64,000 nt of DNA from Pueribacillus sp041725775 (GTDB lineage: Bacteria; Bacillota; Bacilli; Bacillales; UBA6769), in NCBI RefSeq assembly GCF_041725775.1, contig NZ_JBEUEL010000006.1, positions 59,428 to 123,427 of the forward strand, read 5' to 3'. Made by a program: the position numbers and the translations under genes. Below, piece by piece: positions 9,206 to 18,491 of the stretch (position 1 is its first letter; each line of letters begins with the position of its first letter). Below the pieces are notes generated by a model. The model was given only the letters and a program-made list of their open reading frames with translations, did no database searches and was not told the DNA's origin.

Positions 9206-9315
9206 TCCGTCTCCACACCTTTTTCATGAGCAACGTTTACGATCCAAATTGTAACGTATGGTAGAATGGTAGCGTTCCACGGTTATAATATTAACAAAAA
9301 TAAGGGGTAACATCA

Positions 9316-10275
9316 TTGAATAACGAAAAGAAACTTACCGAAACAAAACGAGAAAAAGCCCCCCGCAGAGGAATCGTACGCTTATTAACACTGCTATTAA
9401 CGCTTATTTGGGGCGTCGCATGGGTATTTATGAAGGTTGTCCTCGATTATATGGGGCCATTTACGTTTGCATCGCTCCGCTTTTTATCTGCGTCCCTATT
9501 TTTATTGATCGTTTTATTCTTTTTAAAAAGGCTTTCAATCCGAAACATAGCGATTCGTGATTTAATGATTTTAGGCTTGCTGCAAACGACAGCGGTTTTT
9601 CTTTTCGTCACGTACGGGATGAAATTCGTCGATGCTGGTAAATCTTCGATTCTCTTATATACGATGCCGATTTGGAGCGGATTGCTCGCAGCCAAATTTC
9701 TCGACGAGCCGTTGACAAGGACGAAAGTAATCTCCATGATATTTGGTGGAATCGGGCTCCTATTTATTTTCGGTTTTGACGTGCAAAGTTTGAGCAGTTC
9801 GGCATTGACTGGTCAGCTTTTCATCATCGTTGCTGCGGTTAGTTGGGCTGTTGCGAACATTTTTTATCAACGGAAATTTAGTCAGGCTGATCGGTTACAA
9901 GTGAATGCGTATCAATCGTTGTTCGGTGCAATTGGACTTACGATCGTTGCGATTGTGATGGAAAACGATGTCCCGATTGTTCTCAATGCAACGAGCATCA
10001 TTTCCGTTTTATATACAGGCATTTTAGCTTCTGCGATCAGTTTTACCATTTGGTTCTTTTTATTAGATGAGGTCGATACAGCAACAGCCGCTATGTCCGT
10101 TCTGCTCGTACCGATTTTTGGTTTAGTGTTCGGTTCGATCTTTTTAAATGAAGTGATTACGCTAAGCACAATCATTGGCTCACTGTTTATTTTAGTCGGA
10201 ATCTTTTTCACACAAATTTCAAGTGAAAAAAACGTGAAAGGAGAAAATCAAAAAGCAAGACGTATTAGAAATTAG
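9316..10275 (+). CDS. EamA/DMT-family exporter
   Basis: A 319-residue drug/metabolite transporter with ten predicted membrane segments in two EamA repeats. The first starts near LLTLIWGVAWVFMKVVLDYM, the second near IIVAAVSWAVANIFYQRK, each with the conserved internal W and a late E (FLDEPLTRTK, FLNEVITLS). It has charged termini (KKLTETKREKAPRR and KGENQKARR). The TTG start follows AAGGGG. The family exports amino acids or other small metabolites; the substrate is unknown. It is divergent from the MFS gene at 8048. Confidence 0.85.
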   Translation: MNNEKKLTETKREKAPRRGIVRLLTLLLTLIWGVAWVFMKVVLDYMGPFTFASLRFLSASLFLLIVLFFLKRLSIRNIAIRDLMILGLLQTTAVFLFVTYGMKFVDAGKSSILLYTMPIWSGLLAAKFLDEPLTRTKVISMIFGGIGLLFIFGFDVQSLSSSALTGQLFIIVAAVSWAVANIFYQRKFSQADRLQVNAYQSLFGAIGLTIVAIVMENDVPIVLNATSIISVLYTGILASAISFTIWFFLLDEVDTATAAMSVLLVPIFGLVFGSIFLNEVITLSTIIGSLFILVGIFFTQISSEKNVKGENQKARRIRN

Positions 10276-10350
10276 TTTCCATTAGTTCCCACTTAAACTT
10301 CCTCGATTTTCTTAAAGTCTTGAAATAGAGTACTTTGAACGGTTAAACGA

Positions 10351-11061
10351 TTATACTTTCTCGTCAATCTCCTTTAACAGATCGCCAATTTTTCGTTCGT
10401 TAATGACGAGATCAGCTAAGTCGTCGTAATCAGTTGCCTCCATATTTACGATAACAAGCTTTGCTCCGTTTTGCTTCGCTTCAACAGGAAAATAGTTCGC
10501 TGGTGAGACAGAAAGTGATGAACCGAGTACAATAAAAAGATCGGCTTTTGCCGTCTCTGTCTCAGCAGTTTCAATCGCATCATAAGGAAGCATTTCACCG
10601 AATAGAACGACTGATGGGCGTAAAAAACCTCCACATTCACAATGAAAAGTGCCGTCAATAAATTCTTGATTCAAATAGCGTGTTCCACACGTATGACAAT
10701 GAACTGTACGCAACGTTCCATGCAATTCCGTTACATTCTTACTCCCTGCTTGCTGGTGAAAACCGTCAACATTTTGCGTAATAATCGCATGCACGAGTCC
10801 CGCCTTTTCCCATTTGCCTAATATTTCATGTCCAGCATGTGGTTTATAATCATGAATCGCTTGCAACCGTTTATGATAAAACTGAATAAATTCTTCACGG
10901 TTATTTTCCAGTGCATCTATACTCGCAAGTCTTGTCGGATCAACCTTATTCCACAAACCTGTACGTGCTGAACGAAAATCAGGAAGTCCGCTCTCCGTCG
11001 ACATTCCAGCTCCCGTAAACACAACAGTATACTTTGCTTCCTTCAACAATCTTGCTAACAA
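10351..11061 (-). CDS. cobB: Sir2-family NAD-dependent protein deacylase
   Basis: A 236-residue sirtuin. It has the NAD-binding motifs FTGAGMSTESGLPDFRS and TQNVDGFHQQAG, the catalytic histidine in ELHGT, and a zinc ribbon with CHTCG plus CECGG. The nicotinamide/ribose region GSSLSVSP is intact. It removes acyl groups from protein lysines using NAD in the cytoplasm; SrtN is the B. subtilis counterpart. Length is normal for the bacterial enzyme. An SD (AGGAGG) precedes the ATG at 11061. It is monocistronic, with no acyl-CoA synthetase or acetyltransferase beside it. Confidence 0.93.
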   Translation of the reverse strand: MLARLLKEAKYTVVFTGAGMSTESGLPDFRSARTGLWNKVDPTRLASIDALENNREEFIQFYHKRLQAIHDYKPHAGHEILGKWEKAGLVHAIITQNVDGFHQQAGSKNVTELHGTLRTVHCHTCGTRYLNQEFIDGTFHCECGGFLRPSVVLFGEMLPYDAIETAETETAKADLFIVLGSSLSVSPANYFPVEAKQNGAKLVIVNMEATDYDDLADLVINERKIGDLLKEIDEKV

Positions 11062-11302
11062 ATGTCTTCCTCCTTTTTCAAAACTATTCCTAATAGATTG
11101 TTATTCAAGACACAATATCAGTAAACTGTGTAGTAAGTACCGCTTCAGAAATACACTTCGCTTTCCCGCAGGAGTCTTCGCGTATTTCCTCCGATCCAAT
11201 CAACTGATGTATTTACTTACGGTAATAACCACTAAAAGGTTAACAGAGCAAAACAAGTGAATAGCTTCAACTAGCGTAATTTCATTCAACTAGATAGCCT
11301 GC

Positions 11303-11938
11303 TTACTTTGTCACTTTATCTACTTCTGGTACAAAAATTTTTTCTGCGTGAAATTGACCATCAATTTCACCAATCAGTGTCACTGAGCCATTCTCAACTG
11401 GTTTGAAATCTGTCATTCTCTCTACTGTCCAATTTAATAGAAAACCTTTTACCATTTCAATAAAAGCAGCATGTGAAACAACGACGAGATGATCATGAGC
11501 TTGTTTCGCTTCAAGTCTTTGAACGACAGTGTTATAAAATAACGACGCACGCAAATAGACATCTGCCATCGATTCACCATGGTGATAGCGGAAATAAAAT
11601 GCTCCTGCAGCTTTAAACTCACGTTTTAGTTCAGGCGGACGATCGTTGAAATCATATAAATTTCCGAGCTCCCACTCCCTTAAAAGCGGGCTTTCATAAA
11701 ATGGAACCGATTCAGGTACTTTTGCATAAATGGCGTTCGCTGTTTGAATCGTTCGTAAATAAGGTGAAACGTAAAATATCGATTTTTCATTTAATATACC
11801 TTGCATAAATTCCCCGGTTAATTCAGCTTGTTTTTGTCCTTTTTCGGTTAGCGCAAATTTTGAATCATGCGTATGTGCCATTAAAAAACGATCAACATTA
11901 TGTTCAGATTCTCCATGACGAATTAAATAAATTTTCAT
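11303..11938 (-). CDS. Histidine phosphatase family protein
   Basis: A 211-residue phosphoglycerate-mutase-like phosphatase. It has the N-terminal RHG catalytic loop YLIRHGESEHN (R7, H8), the second histidine in VVVSHAAFIEM, and the acidic EWELGNLYDF region. The covalent phosphohistidine mechanism is a family property; the substrate is unknown. It is a single gene with a clean SD (GGAGG) and an intergenic region on both sides. Confidence 0.85.
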   Translation of the reverse strand: MKIYLIRHGESEHNVDRFLMAHTHDSKFALTEKGQKQAELTGEFMQGILNEKSIFYVSPYLRTIQTANAIYAKVPESVPFYESPLLREWELGNLYDFNDRPPELKREFKAAGAFYFRYHHGESMADVYLRASLFYNTVVQRLEAKQAHDHLVVVSHAAFIEMVKGFLLNWTVERMTDFKPVENGSVTLIGEIDGQFHAEKIFVPEVDKVTK

Positions 11939-12040
11939 CTGTTTTCCTCCCCCAACTACTATATATCTATCGAAAAAATTACGTTGCCACTATTATACTT
12001 GAAATTCCGAATTGTCACAGAGATTTGATTGGAAAATAAT

Positions 12041-12067
12041 AAAACTCGGCCATATTGACCGAGTTTT
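12041..12067. terminator. Terminator downstream of the small membrane gene
   Basis: AAAACTCGG (12041-12049) pairs with CCGAGTTTT (12059-12067), symmetrical and flanked by A/T. Confidence 0.75.
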
Positions 12068-12072
12068 GGACG

Positions 12073-12261
12073 CTATCGCAAATTCGAATTTGGTCTTCCG
12101 AAAAGCAACAGAAGAGCGTGTATAATAATAACGACAGCGAATAACACGATGATTACTAAACCAAACGGAGTGAGTAGTGATGTTAAAAATGGAATTTCAG
12201 GTGCAATGAGGAACAAAGCAACTCCTGAAAGCAGAGCAAGAAAATATGGTAGCAAATACAA
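12073..12261 (-). CDS. Small two-helix membrane protein
   Basis: A 62-residue protein that is almost entirely hydrophobic, with two predicted membrane helices (about 3-21 and 30-55) separated by PEIPFLTSLLTPFG and a short polar tail RPNSNLR. An SD (AGGAGG) precedes the ATG and a strong terminator follows, so it is a real transcription unit. I do not recognise a named family. The architecture resembles many Bacillus inner-membrane micropeptides of unknown role. Confidence 0.6.
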   Translation of the reverse strand: MYLLPYFLALLSGVALFLIAPEIPFLTSLLTPFGLVIIVLFAVVIIIHALLLLFGRPNSNLR

Positions 12262-12728
12262 GTTTACTCCTCCTTTCTCTATAATGCTCCTTTTTTAGAG
12301 GTTGTTCAAAAAAGCTTGAAAATTCACTAGGATGTAAATCAGTTCGATGTGATTAAAAGATGCGTAAGTCCGCCGTTCCTACACAATTCAAACGAAGGTT
12401 CATCGAGTATACAGTAAACCTGAACGAAACTTATAGACGGTGTACTTAAGCACCTCCTAGGCAAGTTCGGGTCATCTAAACACGCTTAGCGAGTATTAAG
12501 GCTCCAAATCATTTTCCAGTGTTGAAGTGAAAGCAAAACGAGTAAAAATATCATTGAGTGGCGCGTATTTTATGTCCGTTATCCTCCTTTTTGAACAGTC
12601 CCTGTTAGTATTATGGTATGATTTGAATCAAAAGCGTGTACGCCCTTTTTCATCTATTCTGTTTTTTTTGACGGGTAATCGTGCACAGACTACACTTAAA
12701 GACGATATTGATTACAAGAGGAGGCAAC
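12262..12728. other. Gene-free stretch with imperfect dyads
   Basis: No convincing gene. It holds TTCAAAAAAGCTTGAA (12305-12320) and two imperfect dyads around AGGAT and TTCGAT (12323-12354) that look like decayed members of the mini-palindrome family. A possible extended -10 (TATGGTATGAT) for the downstream aminotransferase lies near 12614. Confidence 0.35.
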
Positions 12729-13919
12729 ATGATGACACCACACCAATTCGATAAAGTGATTAATCGGTACAAGACGAATTCTTTAAAATGGGATGCACTT
12801 GAAGAACGATTCGGCAAAGCCAATGTTCTGCCTTTATGGGTCGCGGATATGGATTTTCGAGCACCTAACGCAGTGATTGAAGCGTTGAAAAAGGTAGCTG
12901 AACACGGTATTTTCGGCTATACCGTACGTCCAGATTCTTTTTATGAATCATTAATTTCATGGTTTGAGCGTAGACATGATTGGAAAATTAAAAAAGACTC
13001 GATTCTCGTATCACCCGGAATCGTTCCCGCACTAAGTTTGCTCGTTCAAGCATTTACGGAGCCTGGAGATCACGTCATCATTCAATCGCCCGTTTACCAT
13101 CCTTTCTTTCATGTCGTTCAACAAAATGGACGAAACTTAATTGACAATCCACTCATATTAAACGATAAAAAGTATGAAATTAACTTTGACGATTTAGAAC
13201 AAAAGCTGCGTGAATATGAATGTAAACTTATGCTTTTTTGCAGCCCACACAACCCTGCAGGTCGCGTATGGACAAAAAAGGAACTCATAAAAGTTGGCGA
13301 ACTTTGTAAAAAATATAACGTCTTGCTCATTTCAGATGAAATCCATTGTGATTTAATATACAAAGGGCATCAACATATTCCTTTTGCTTCGCTATCAAAA
13401 GAATTTCAAGATCTATCGATTACTTGTGTGGCACCAAGTAAAACATTCAATCTCGCTGGGTTGCAATCGTCTGCACTTATTATTCCGAACAAAGATATTC
13501 GTGAACAATATAAGCGTTCCTTAAAAATTGAAAATAGTGATATGTTAAATTCATTTGCAATTGCCGCCTTTGAAGCAGCATACAATGATGGTGAGCAATG
13601 GCTTGAAAATCTTATGGAATATCTCGAGGACAATGTTCAGTTTTTAATTTCTTTTTTTGAAGAACAGATTCCTGAAGTCAACGTTATTCCCCCTGAAGGG
13701 ACGTATCTCATTTGGCTCGATTTCCGCAAGCTAGGCTTAAGTGTGAAAGAACTTGAATCATTTTTACTAACTGAAGCGAAAGTTGCCTTAAACCAAGGGT
13801 ACATATTTGGAAAAACGGGGGAAGGCTTTGTAAGGATAAATATTGCTTGTCCGCGAAAAACGCTTGAAGAAGGGTTACATCGCATAAAGCTAGCGGTCAA
13901 CACATTAAAAAACACCTGA
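12729..13919 (+). CDS. patB: PatB/MalY-family C-S lyase or aminotransferase
   Basis: A 396-residue fold-type I PLP enzyme. The PLP lysine is in APSKTFNLAGL, the substrate/cofactor motifs are CSPHNPAGRVW and ISDEIHCDLIY, and the N-terminal PLWVADMDFRAP is the hallmark of the PatB/MalY subgroup. This subgroup cleaves cystathionine or cysteine conjugates and can act as an aminotransferase. The ATG at 12729 follows GAGGAGGC; longer in-frame extensions lack an SD. It is monocistronic with its stop inside the terminator stem. The exact thiol substrate is inferred from family. Confidence 0.9.
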   Translation: MMTPHQFDKVINRYKTNSLKWDALEERFGKANVLPLWVADMDFRAPNAVIEALKKVAEHGIFGYTVRPDSFYESLISWFERRHDWKIKKDSILVSPGIVPALSLLVQAFTEPGDHVIIQSPVYHPFFHVVQQNGRNLIDNPLILNDKKYEINFDDLEQKLREYECKLMLFCSPHNPAGRVWTKKELIKVGELCKKYNVLLISDEIHCDLIYKGHQHIPFASLSKEFQDLSITCVAPSKTFNLAGLQSSALIIPNKDIREQYKRSLKIENSDMLNSFAIAAFEAAYNDGEQWLENLMEYLEDNVQFLISFFEEQIPEVNVIPPEGTYLIWLDFRKLGLSVKELESFLLTEAKVALNQGYIFGKTGEGFVRINIACPRKTLEEGLHRIKLAVNTLKNT

Positions 13920-13941
13920 ATCTGTTTTCAGACTCAGGTGT
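13912..13941. terminator. patB terminator
   Basis: ACACCTGA (13912-13919) and TCAGGTGT (13934-13941) form an 8-bp stem that includes the patB stop codon and abuts the end of the opposing small gene. Confidence 0.7.
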
Positions 13942-13942
13942 A

Positions 13943-14122
13943 TCACTCTATAAAATCAAGAAGTTCATCTAAGCTTGACAATACTTTGTAAGGTGAAGCG
14001 TTATTTTCCATCTCTTCTCTTGAACGGAAAACTTCGATTTGAAAGTCATCATTTCCAGATGCACTATTAACAACGGTTCGATAAATGAACGAGCCATCGA
14101 TTTGACTCCCACGCCGTTTCAT
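13943..14122 (-). CDS. Small conserved-looking hypothetical protein
   Basis: A 59-codon gene, below most ORF size cut-offs. It begins MKRRGSQIDGSFIYRTVVNS and ends near LDELLDFIE. A good SD (GAGGTGGTG) lies 7-8 nt upstream of the ATG at 14122, and the patB terminator doubles as its terminator. It is hydrophilic, with no signal peptide or cysteines; the FQIEVFRSREEMEN stretch suggests a compact beta-alpha fold. I do not recognise the family. The SD, the shared terminator and the acidic C-terminus make a real gene more likely than chance. Confidence 0.6.
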   Translation of the reverse strand: MKRRGSQIDGSFIYRTVVNSASGNDDFQIEVFRSREEMENNASPYKVLSSLDELLDFIE

Positions 14123-14242
14123 TATAACACCACCTCAACTTTTCTTTTTTCTTATTATATAAAAAAGAATCGGATCATTCACTATATGAGTAAAAAAATA
14201 TTTTTTATTGTTCAAGAGATTGACAAATCCTCACCAAAAATA

Positions 14243-14273
14243 TACGAAGCCTGCAGAAAAAGCAGGCTTCGTA
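14243..14273. terminator. Terminator of the YppF-like gene
   Basis: A 12-bp perfect stem, TACGAAGCCTGC (14243-14254) with GCAGGCTTCGTA (14262-14273), with a T-rich flank on each strand. Confidence 0.85.
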
Positions 14274-14284
14274 CCCTTTTTTCT

Positions 14285-14485
14285 TCACCCAGTCACTTGC
14301 TCATCAAAGTAATATTCAGGTTTTGTCGCGCCGAGGTCATGCACTTGTTTAAATAGTGCACGATATTCTTGAATTGGGATCATTCCGTAAACATATAGTT
14401 GCTGAATAAAATCAAGTAAATCATTGGCATTCGTAGGCTCCATTTTACGTTCAACATAACGCTGCATCACTTCTTCCAATTTCAA
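14285..14485 (-). CDS. YppF-like small hypothetical protein
   Basis: A 66-residue cytoplasmic protein. The pattern YVERKMEPTNANDLLDFIQQ followed by IPIQEYRALFKQVHDLGA resembles the Bacillus YppF family of unknown function, which is also about 60-65 residues. The TTG start follows GGGGGGA. A cre-like site lies at 14508-14521 just upstream and a strong terminator lies downstream, so it is a single-gene unit. The family call is from memory of the residue pattern and is tentative; the gene itself is likely real. Confidence 0.6.
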   Translation of the reverse strand: MKLEEVMQRYVERKMEPTNANDLLDFIQQLYVYGMIPIQEYRALFKQVHDLGATKPEYYFDEQVTG

Positions 14486-14507
14486 AAATAATCCCCCCTA
14501 ATTAAAA

Positions 14508-14521
14508 TGTAAGCGCTTTAA
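14508..14521. promoter_or_regulatory. cre-like (CcpA) site
   Basis: TGTAAGCGCTTTAA matches the cre consensus TGWAANCGNTNWCA except at one 3' position and has the palindromic core AAGCGCTT. It lies 23 nt upstream of the YppF-like start. Confidence 0.4.
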
Positions 14522-14704
14522 AATATCATAACATATAATTTTGCCATTCCCTTTTTTTTGAAAATTAAAACTTTAGACATATTATTGCATTTTTCTATGA
14601 ACTTTTAACTACGCTCAAAAAGATTTAAAAAAATATACGAGCGCCTTTCCGCCAAGCCTTACTTTTCATATGATGTAGTAATGCCACAAGCTGGAGGTGA
14701 GATT

Positions 14705-14803
14705 ATGGGTTACGCTGGTGGAGGCGGATACGGCGCTGGCTTTGCTTTAATCGTCGTATTGTTTATCCTACTCATCATTGTAGGAGTAGCTTATGTCTAC
14801 TAA
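14705..14803 (+). CDS. YjcZ-family sporulation peptide
   Basis: A 32-residue peptide: MGYAGGGGYGAGFALIVVLF, then a hydrophobic run and a VYVY-like end. The glycine-rich head followed by one membrane helix is the pattern of the Bacillus YjcZ/SscA-type sporulation peptides. An SD (TGGAGGTGA) precedes the ATG and a strong bidirectional terminator follows at 14813-14844. It is expected in the spore or spore coat; the precise role is unknown in the family. It is too short for routine ORF calling and easy to miss. Confidence 0.85.
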   Translation: MGYAGGGGYGAGFALIVVLFILLIIVGVAYVY

Positions 14804-14812
14804 TTAATATTT

Positions 14813-14844
14813 AAAACACTGCCCCGAGAAATGGGCAGTGTTTT
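14813..14844. terminator. Bidirectional terminator between the YjcZ-type gene and ddl
   Basis: AAAACACTGCCC (14813-14824) pairs perfectly with GGGCAGTGTTTT (14833-14844); the ddl stop codon overlaps its right arm. Confidence 0.88.
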
Positions 14845-15916
14845 AAGTCATTGTATGTTTTACCTTTTGCTTTTCTTCGTAACGTTCGATAGCCAGTTGG
14901 ACAAGCTTTTCAATCAATTGTGAATAGTCAAGACCTGATTCTTTCCAAAGTAACGGATACATACTAAAAGGTGTAAAACCAGGCATCGTATTAATTTCAT
15001 TAATGTAAATGTCATCGTTTTCTGTTACGAAAAAATCTGCTCTGACAAGACCTGAACCGTCAATCGCTTGAAACGCTTTTATCGACATTTCTTTCAAACG
15101 TTCATATACACCGTTAGAAACTTGAGCTGGAATTAATAATTCTGTGCTATTATCTTCATATTTTGCTTCATAATCGTAAAAGTCTGTTTTCGGAACAATC
15201 TCTCCAGCAGCCGAACATTTTGGTTCATCGTTGCCAAGTACAGCGATTTCGATTTCACGACCAACAATACCTTCTTCTACGATTACTTTCCGGTCATATT
15301 CAAATGCGAGTTCGATTGCTTCCACTAATTGCTCTTTAGAAGTACATTTACTAATACCAACGCTTGAACCAAGATTCGCAGGCTTAACAAAACAAGGGAA
15401 GCCTAATGATTCAGCAATCCTAGTGATAATGTCGCCTGACGTTTCTTCCCAATCCTTTTTCATAAAAAAAACATAGTTTGGTTGCTTAAGACGATGTTCG
15501 GCAAACACTTGCTTCATAAACACTTTATCCATGCCAACCGCTGAAGCCGCAACACCATTTCCAACATAAGCAACATTTAATAATTCTAGTAATCCTTGCA
15601 CCGTTCCATCTTCCCCGTTCGGACCGTGTAGTAGCGGAAAAACAACTTCATCATTTGAGATCGACGCTAACAGTTGCGGAGGAATGAGACTATCTTCATT
15701 ATCACTGCGAACAAACACAAGTTCATTTACATCCGTAATTTCTTCCGTCAGTTTCGGACCCGGAAACCATTTTCCCTCCTTGGAAATGTACACTGGATAA
15801 ACATCAAATTTCTCAAAGTCTAGTGCGTTAATAACAGAACGGGCGGTTTGCATTGAAACGTCGTGTTCTGCTGATTTTCCCCCATATAACAGACGTAGGA
15901 TCGTTTTATTATTCAT
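14843..15916 (-). CDS. ddl: D-alanine--D-alanine ligase
   Basis: A 357-residue ATP-grasp ligase joining two D-alanines for peptidoglycan precursors in the cytoplasm. Motifs are LLYGGKSAEHDVS at the N-terminus, LHGPNGEDGTVQG, the phosphate loop NLGSSVGISKC and the C-terminal metal/ATP site INEINTMPGFTPFSMYP. The ATG at 15916 with SD AGGGGGT is preferred over the ATG 42 nt upstream, which has no SD. It is monocistronic here and not next to murF. Confidence 0.95.
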   Translation of the reverse strand: MNNKTILRLLYGGKSAEHDVSMQTARSVINALDFEKFDVYPVYISKEGKWFPGPKLTEEITDVNELVFVRSDNEDSLIPPQLLASISNDEVVFPLLHGPNGEDGTVQGLLELLNVAYVGNGVAASAVGMDKVFMKQVFAEHRLKQPNYVFFMKKDWEETSGDIITRIAESLGFPCFVKPANLGSSVGISKCTSKEQLVEAIELAFEYDRKVIVEEGIVGREIEIAVLGNDEPKCSAAGEIVPKTDFYDYEAKYEDNSTELLIPAQVSNGVYERLKEMSIKAFQAIDGSGLVRADFFVTENDDIYINEINTMPGFTPFSMYPLLWKESGLDYSQLIEKLVQLAIERYEEKQKVKHTMT

Positions 15917-16032
15917 CGTGTACCCCCTGCAAAAAGTTAAACTAACATAAAGAAACACTTAAATTGTAGCATGATTATACGTACTTATCACTAGCAGTAT
16001 CCTATTCATTTCTAGGCAAAAGTTGATTCGAC

Positions 16033-16323
16033 TTATTCGTAAAGGAGGTCTTCAAGCGAAATTACTTTTTTCAAAGTTACTTCATTCGCATCCGAATCGT
16101 AATAATAGATACGTAATCTACCCGTATCTTCCCATGAGACGTCATTCGTTAAAATTCCGAAATACCCATCTTCAAGAGAAACCATCTCGTGCTGAAACAT
16201 CGTTACGTCAGCATTGTTGTTTTCAAGATTGATTTCGCGGCTTCCACTACTCAGTGCGAAAATAACGATAAAAACGATGAGGGCAATCCGAATTTTTCTT
16301 AATTCTTTTTCATTCGCATCCAT
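16033..16323 (-). CDS. Hypothetical single-pass membrane protein
   Basis: A 96-residue protein: a charged N-terminus (DANEKELRKIR), one hydrophobic helix (about 13-26) and an acidic extracytoplasmic part with LEDGYFGILTNDVSWED and RLRIYYYDSDANEV. No family is recognised. The small beta-rich tail could sit outside the membrane. It follows 16 nt downstream of the alpha/beta hydrolase gene and is probably the last gene of the CDF-hydrolase operon, though a link in function is not evident. Confidence 0.6.
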   Translation of the reverse strand: MDANEKELRKIRIALIVFIVIFALSSGSREINLENNNADVTMFQHEMVSLEDGYFGILTNDVSWEDTGRLRIYYYDSDANEVTLKKVISLEDLLYE

Positions 16324-16338
16324 CTTCTGACCTGCTTT

Positions 16339-17280
16339 CTATGTATACTTTTTCAACCAATCAAGAATAGCCTTGATTATTTTTGGCTCTAACGGTTTTC
16401 TAAATGATCGTTTATACACTTGTTTCAATGAAAGTATATTCGCGTCTTCCTCTTGATGCCGAAGGAGATGATTCATATTTTCTATAATAAGGTGTTCAGC
16501 TTCGCCGCTTACACCATCAGCAAACACTTTCGCATGCTCAGGCAACACTTGAACATCTTTAGACCCTGTAATGGCTAAAATAGGACACGTAATGTGCTTT
16601 AAATCGTCTCGGACATTATAGGCAAAGTGTTCTTTCATCCACTTCGCATTCACTTTCTGACCTTTTACACGAATAACAGGCTCAGTTGATTGTTCAATGC
16701 GTTCAATTAAATTCCTTTGTTGTTTCGCAATTTTATTCGGAACTTTTAAAAAGCGAAAGAGGGCGCCTTTCAATCCTGTCATTTCTTTAAAGTCGCGAGC
16801 AAAAAATTCCCCTTGTCGCATAACGGTTGTCTTTAGCGATTCAGCAGCACCTGCTAATAAAATCAATCCTTTTACAGCTTGCTGTTTTTGTAATAAAACA
16901 GCAAGTGTGCAGCCTTCACTATGCCCAAGCAGAAAAACTCTCTCTTTATCAATGTTCGGATGTGCTTTTAAAAATGTTAACGCCGCATCCGCATCAGCGA
17001 CTAAATCTGATAATCCAGCTTCATGATAGTTCCCTTTGCTTTCTCCAACCCCTCGCTTATCGTAACGCAACACTGCAAATCCGTGAGGAACGATAGCATC
17101 CGATAATAGTTTAAACGCATTAATTTTCCCCATTTTTGCATTTTCGTCTCGGTCGACCGGACCAGACCCATGCAAAAGTAAAACCGCTGGGAATGTATCG
17201 GTCGAGACCTTTTGCTCAGGAAAAACGAGACTTCCGCGTAATTCAACATCACTTTGAAATGACACGTGGACTTCGTTCAT
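16339..17280 (-). CDS. Alpha/beta-hydrolase
   Basis: A 313-residue serine hydrolase of the dienelactone-hydrolase/peptidase-S9-like type. The oxyanion strand is LLHGSGPVDRDEN, the nucleophile elbow is LGHSEGCTL, an acid is in ITGSKDVQVLPEHA, and the catalytic His is in IENMNHLLRHQ. No signal peptide is present, so it is cytoplasmic. Its ATG overlaps the stop of the upstream CDF transporter by 4 nt, so the two are translationally coupled. The substrate is unknown; a C-terminal ester or peptide bond hydrolase is as far as sequence goes. Confidence 0.82.
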   Translation of the reverse strand: MNEVHVSFQSDVELRGSLVFPEQKVSTDTFPAVLLLHGSGPVDRDENAKMGKINAFKLLSDAIVPHGFAVLRYDKRGVGESKGNYHEAGLSDLVADADAALTFLKAHPNIDKERVFLLGHSEGCTLAVLLQKQQAVKGLILLAGAAESLKTTVMRQGEFFARDFKEMTGLKGALFRFLKVPNKIAKQQRNLIERIEQSTEPVIRVKGQKVNAKWMKEHFAYNVRDDLKHITCPILAITGSKDVQVLPEHAKVFADGVSGEAEHLIIENMNHLLRHQEEDANILSLKQVYKRSFRKPLEPKIIKAILDWLKKYT

Positions 17281-18191
17281 TCCTTTTTTCCCCTTTCACT
17301 TTTTTTTGACGGATGATAAAGCAAGCGTTCATGTTCAGGCTCAATATGAATAAATATTTTGGGAGAATGTAGTACTTTCTTTATATCTTTTTCAATTCGA
17401 TCGCACAAATCATGAGCAGTTTCAACATTCATATGAGAAGGAACAACAAGGTGAAAATCAATATACTCTTCTGATCCTGAACGCCGTGAACGAAAATCAT
17501 GATACTCAATATATTCATCTTTATAAGCTGAAATGATTTGATGAACACGTTCTTCTTCTTCCTTCGATAACCGTGTATCTAATAGAGGCAAAAATGATTT
17601 TTTACCAAGATCATACGCTTCCTTCATAATGTAAAGCGCAATTCCAATCCCGATTAATGGATCAAGAATGTAAAAATTCGTCAAACTTACGATGACAAGG
17701 CTGACGGCAACACCGATAGATGCATAGACATCTGTCAATAAGTGCAATGCATTCGAACTCATCGCAACAGAGCGATATTCCTCACCAACATGTTGAACCT
17801 TCCTCCCAACAACGAAGTTAATTGTAGCGCCCAAAAGCATCGCAGCCACAGCAATCATTGGCATTTTAATTGGAGCAGGTTCAAATATTTTTTGTACAGA
17901 TTCATAAATAATCCAAATTCCTGCCACGAAAATAAGCAACGTTTCTATCGTACCCGCTACATTTTCAAATTTACCGTGACCATAGGGATGCTCTCGGTCT
18001 GGGGGTTTTGACGAAATTCTAACTGAAAAAAAAGCGATAATTGACGCCATCAAATCAAGAGACGTATGAATTGCTTCTGATATAACTGCGACTGAACCCG
18101 AAATCACACCAACAATTAATTTCATTAAAAAAACAAAACTGTTGCTCAGTATAGATAGCGCTGCAATTTTTGCTGGACGTGGCGAAGACAA
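17277..18191 (-). CDS. Cation diffusion facilitator (Zn/Fe/Mn efflux)
   Basis: A 304-residue CDF transporter with six predicted membrane helices. The metal-site motif is ISEAIHTSLDLMASIIAFFSV in helix 2, with the H/D pair near ALHLLTDVYASIGV in helix 5. The cytoplasmic C-terminal domain (from about residue 210) contains a histidine-rich end (HIEPEHERLLYH). It exports divalent metal by proton antiport; the metal is not predictable. The start is the TTG at 18191 behind GAGGTGATT, not the further upstream ATG at 18260. The ATGA overlap with the hydrolase gene shows an operon. Confidence 0.88.
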   Translation of the reverse strand: MSSPRPAKIAALSILSNSFVFLMKLIVGVISGSVAVISEAIHTSLDLMASIIAFFSVRISSKPPDREHPYGHGKFENVAGTIETLLIFVAGIWIIYESVQKIFEPAPIKMPMIAVAAMLLGATINFVVGRKVQHVGEEYRSVAMSSNALHLLTDVYASIGVAVSLVIVSLTNFYILDPLIGIGIALYIMKEAYDLGKKSFLPLLDTRLSKEEEERVHQIISAYKDEYIEYHDFRSRRSGSEEYIDFHLVVPSHMNVETAHDLCDRIEKDIKKVLHSPKIFIHIEPEHERLLYHPSKKSERGKKE

Positions 18192-18491
18192 TCCAATCAC
18201 CTCGAAAACATTTACGACATACGTCGAAAACAGAATCTTTTTACTTATACCAAAGTGCATCGCAATAGCAATAAAATACTCTTCTTTATCTTACAGAACG
18301 AAACGGTGTGGGTCTAGAGAAACAGTGTTGCCTGAATGCAACAAAAGTAGAATGAACGGAAAGTGTAATAGTAGATGATAGGAACCTGCTCACATCAAAA
18401 CAGCCTAGCAAAATGGATTCCAAGTTTTAAATACAATTGATGGAACACTTTTATTTTCTACCCGATCGAAACATTCGACTAGTCATCCTTC

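Noticed and set aside
11130..11215. CTTTCCCGCAGGAG-type block between the sirtuin and phosphatase genes
   Set aside because: Looks like scattered Bacillaceae intergenic repeats and may share ancestry with 32965-32980, but the match is short, so I do not call it a repeat unit.
12527..12754. 75-residue plus-strand ORF upstream of patB
   Set aside because: Overlaps the patB start region, has no SD and no family pattern; composition is unlike neighbouring genes.
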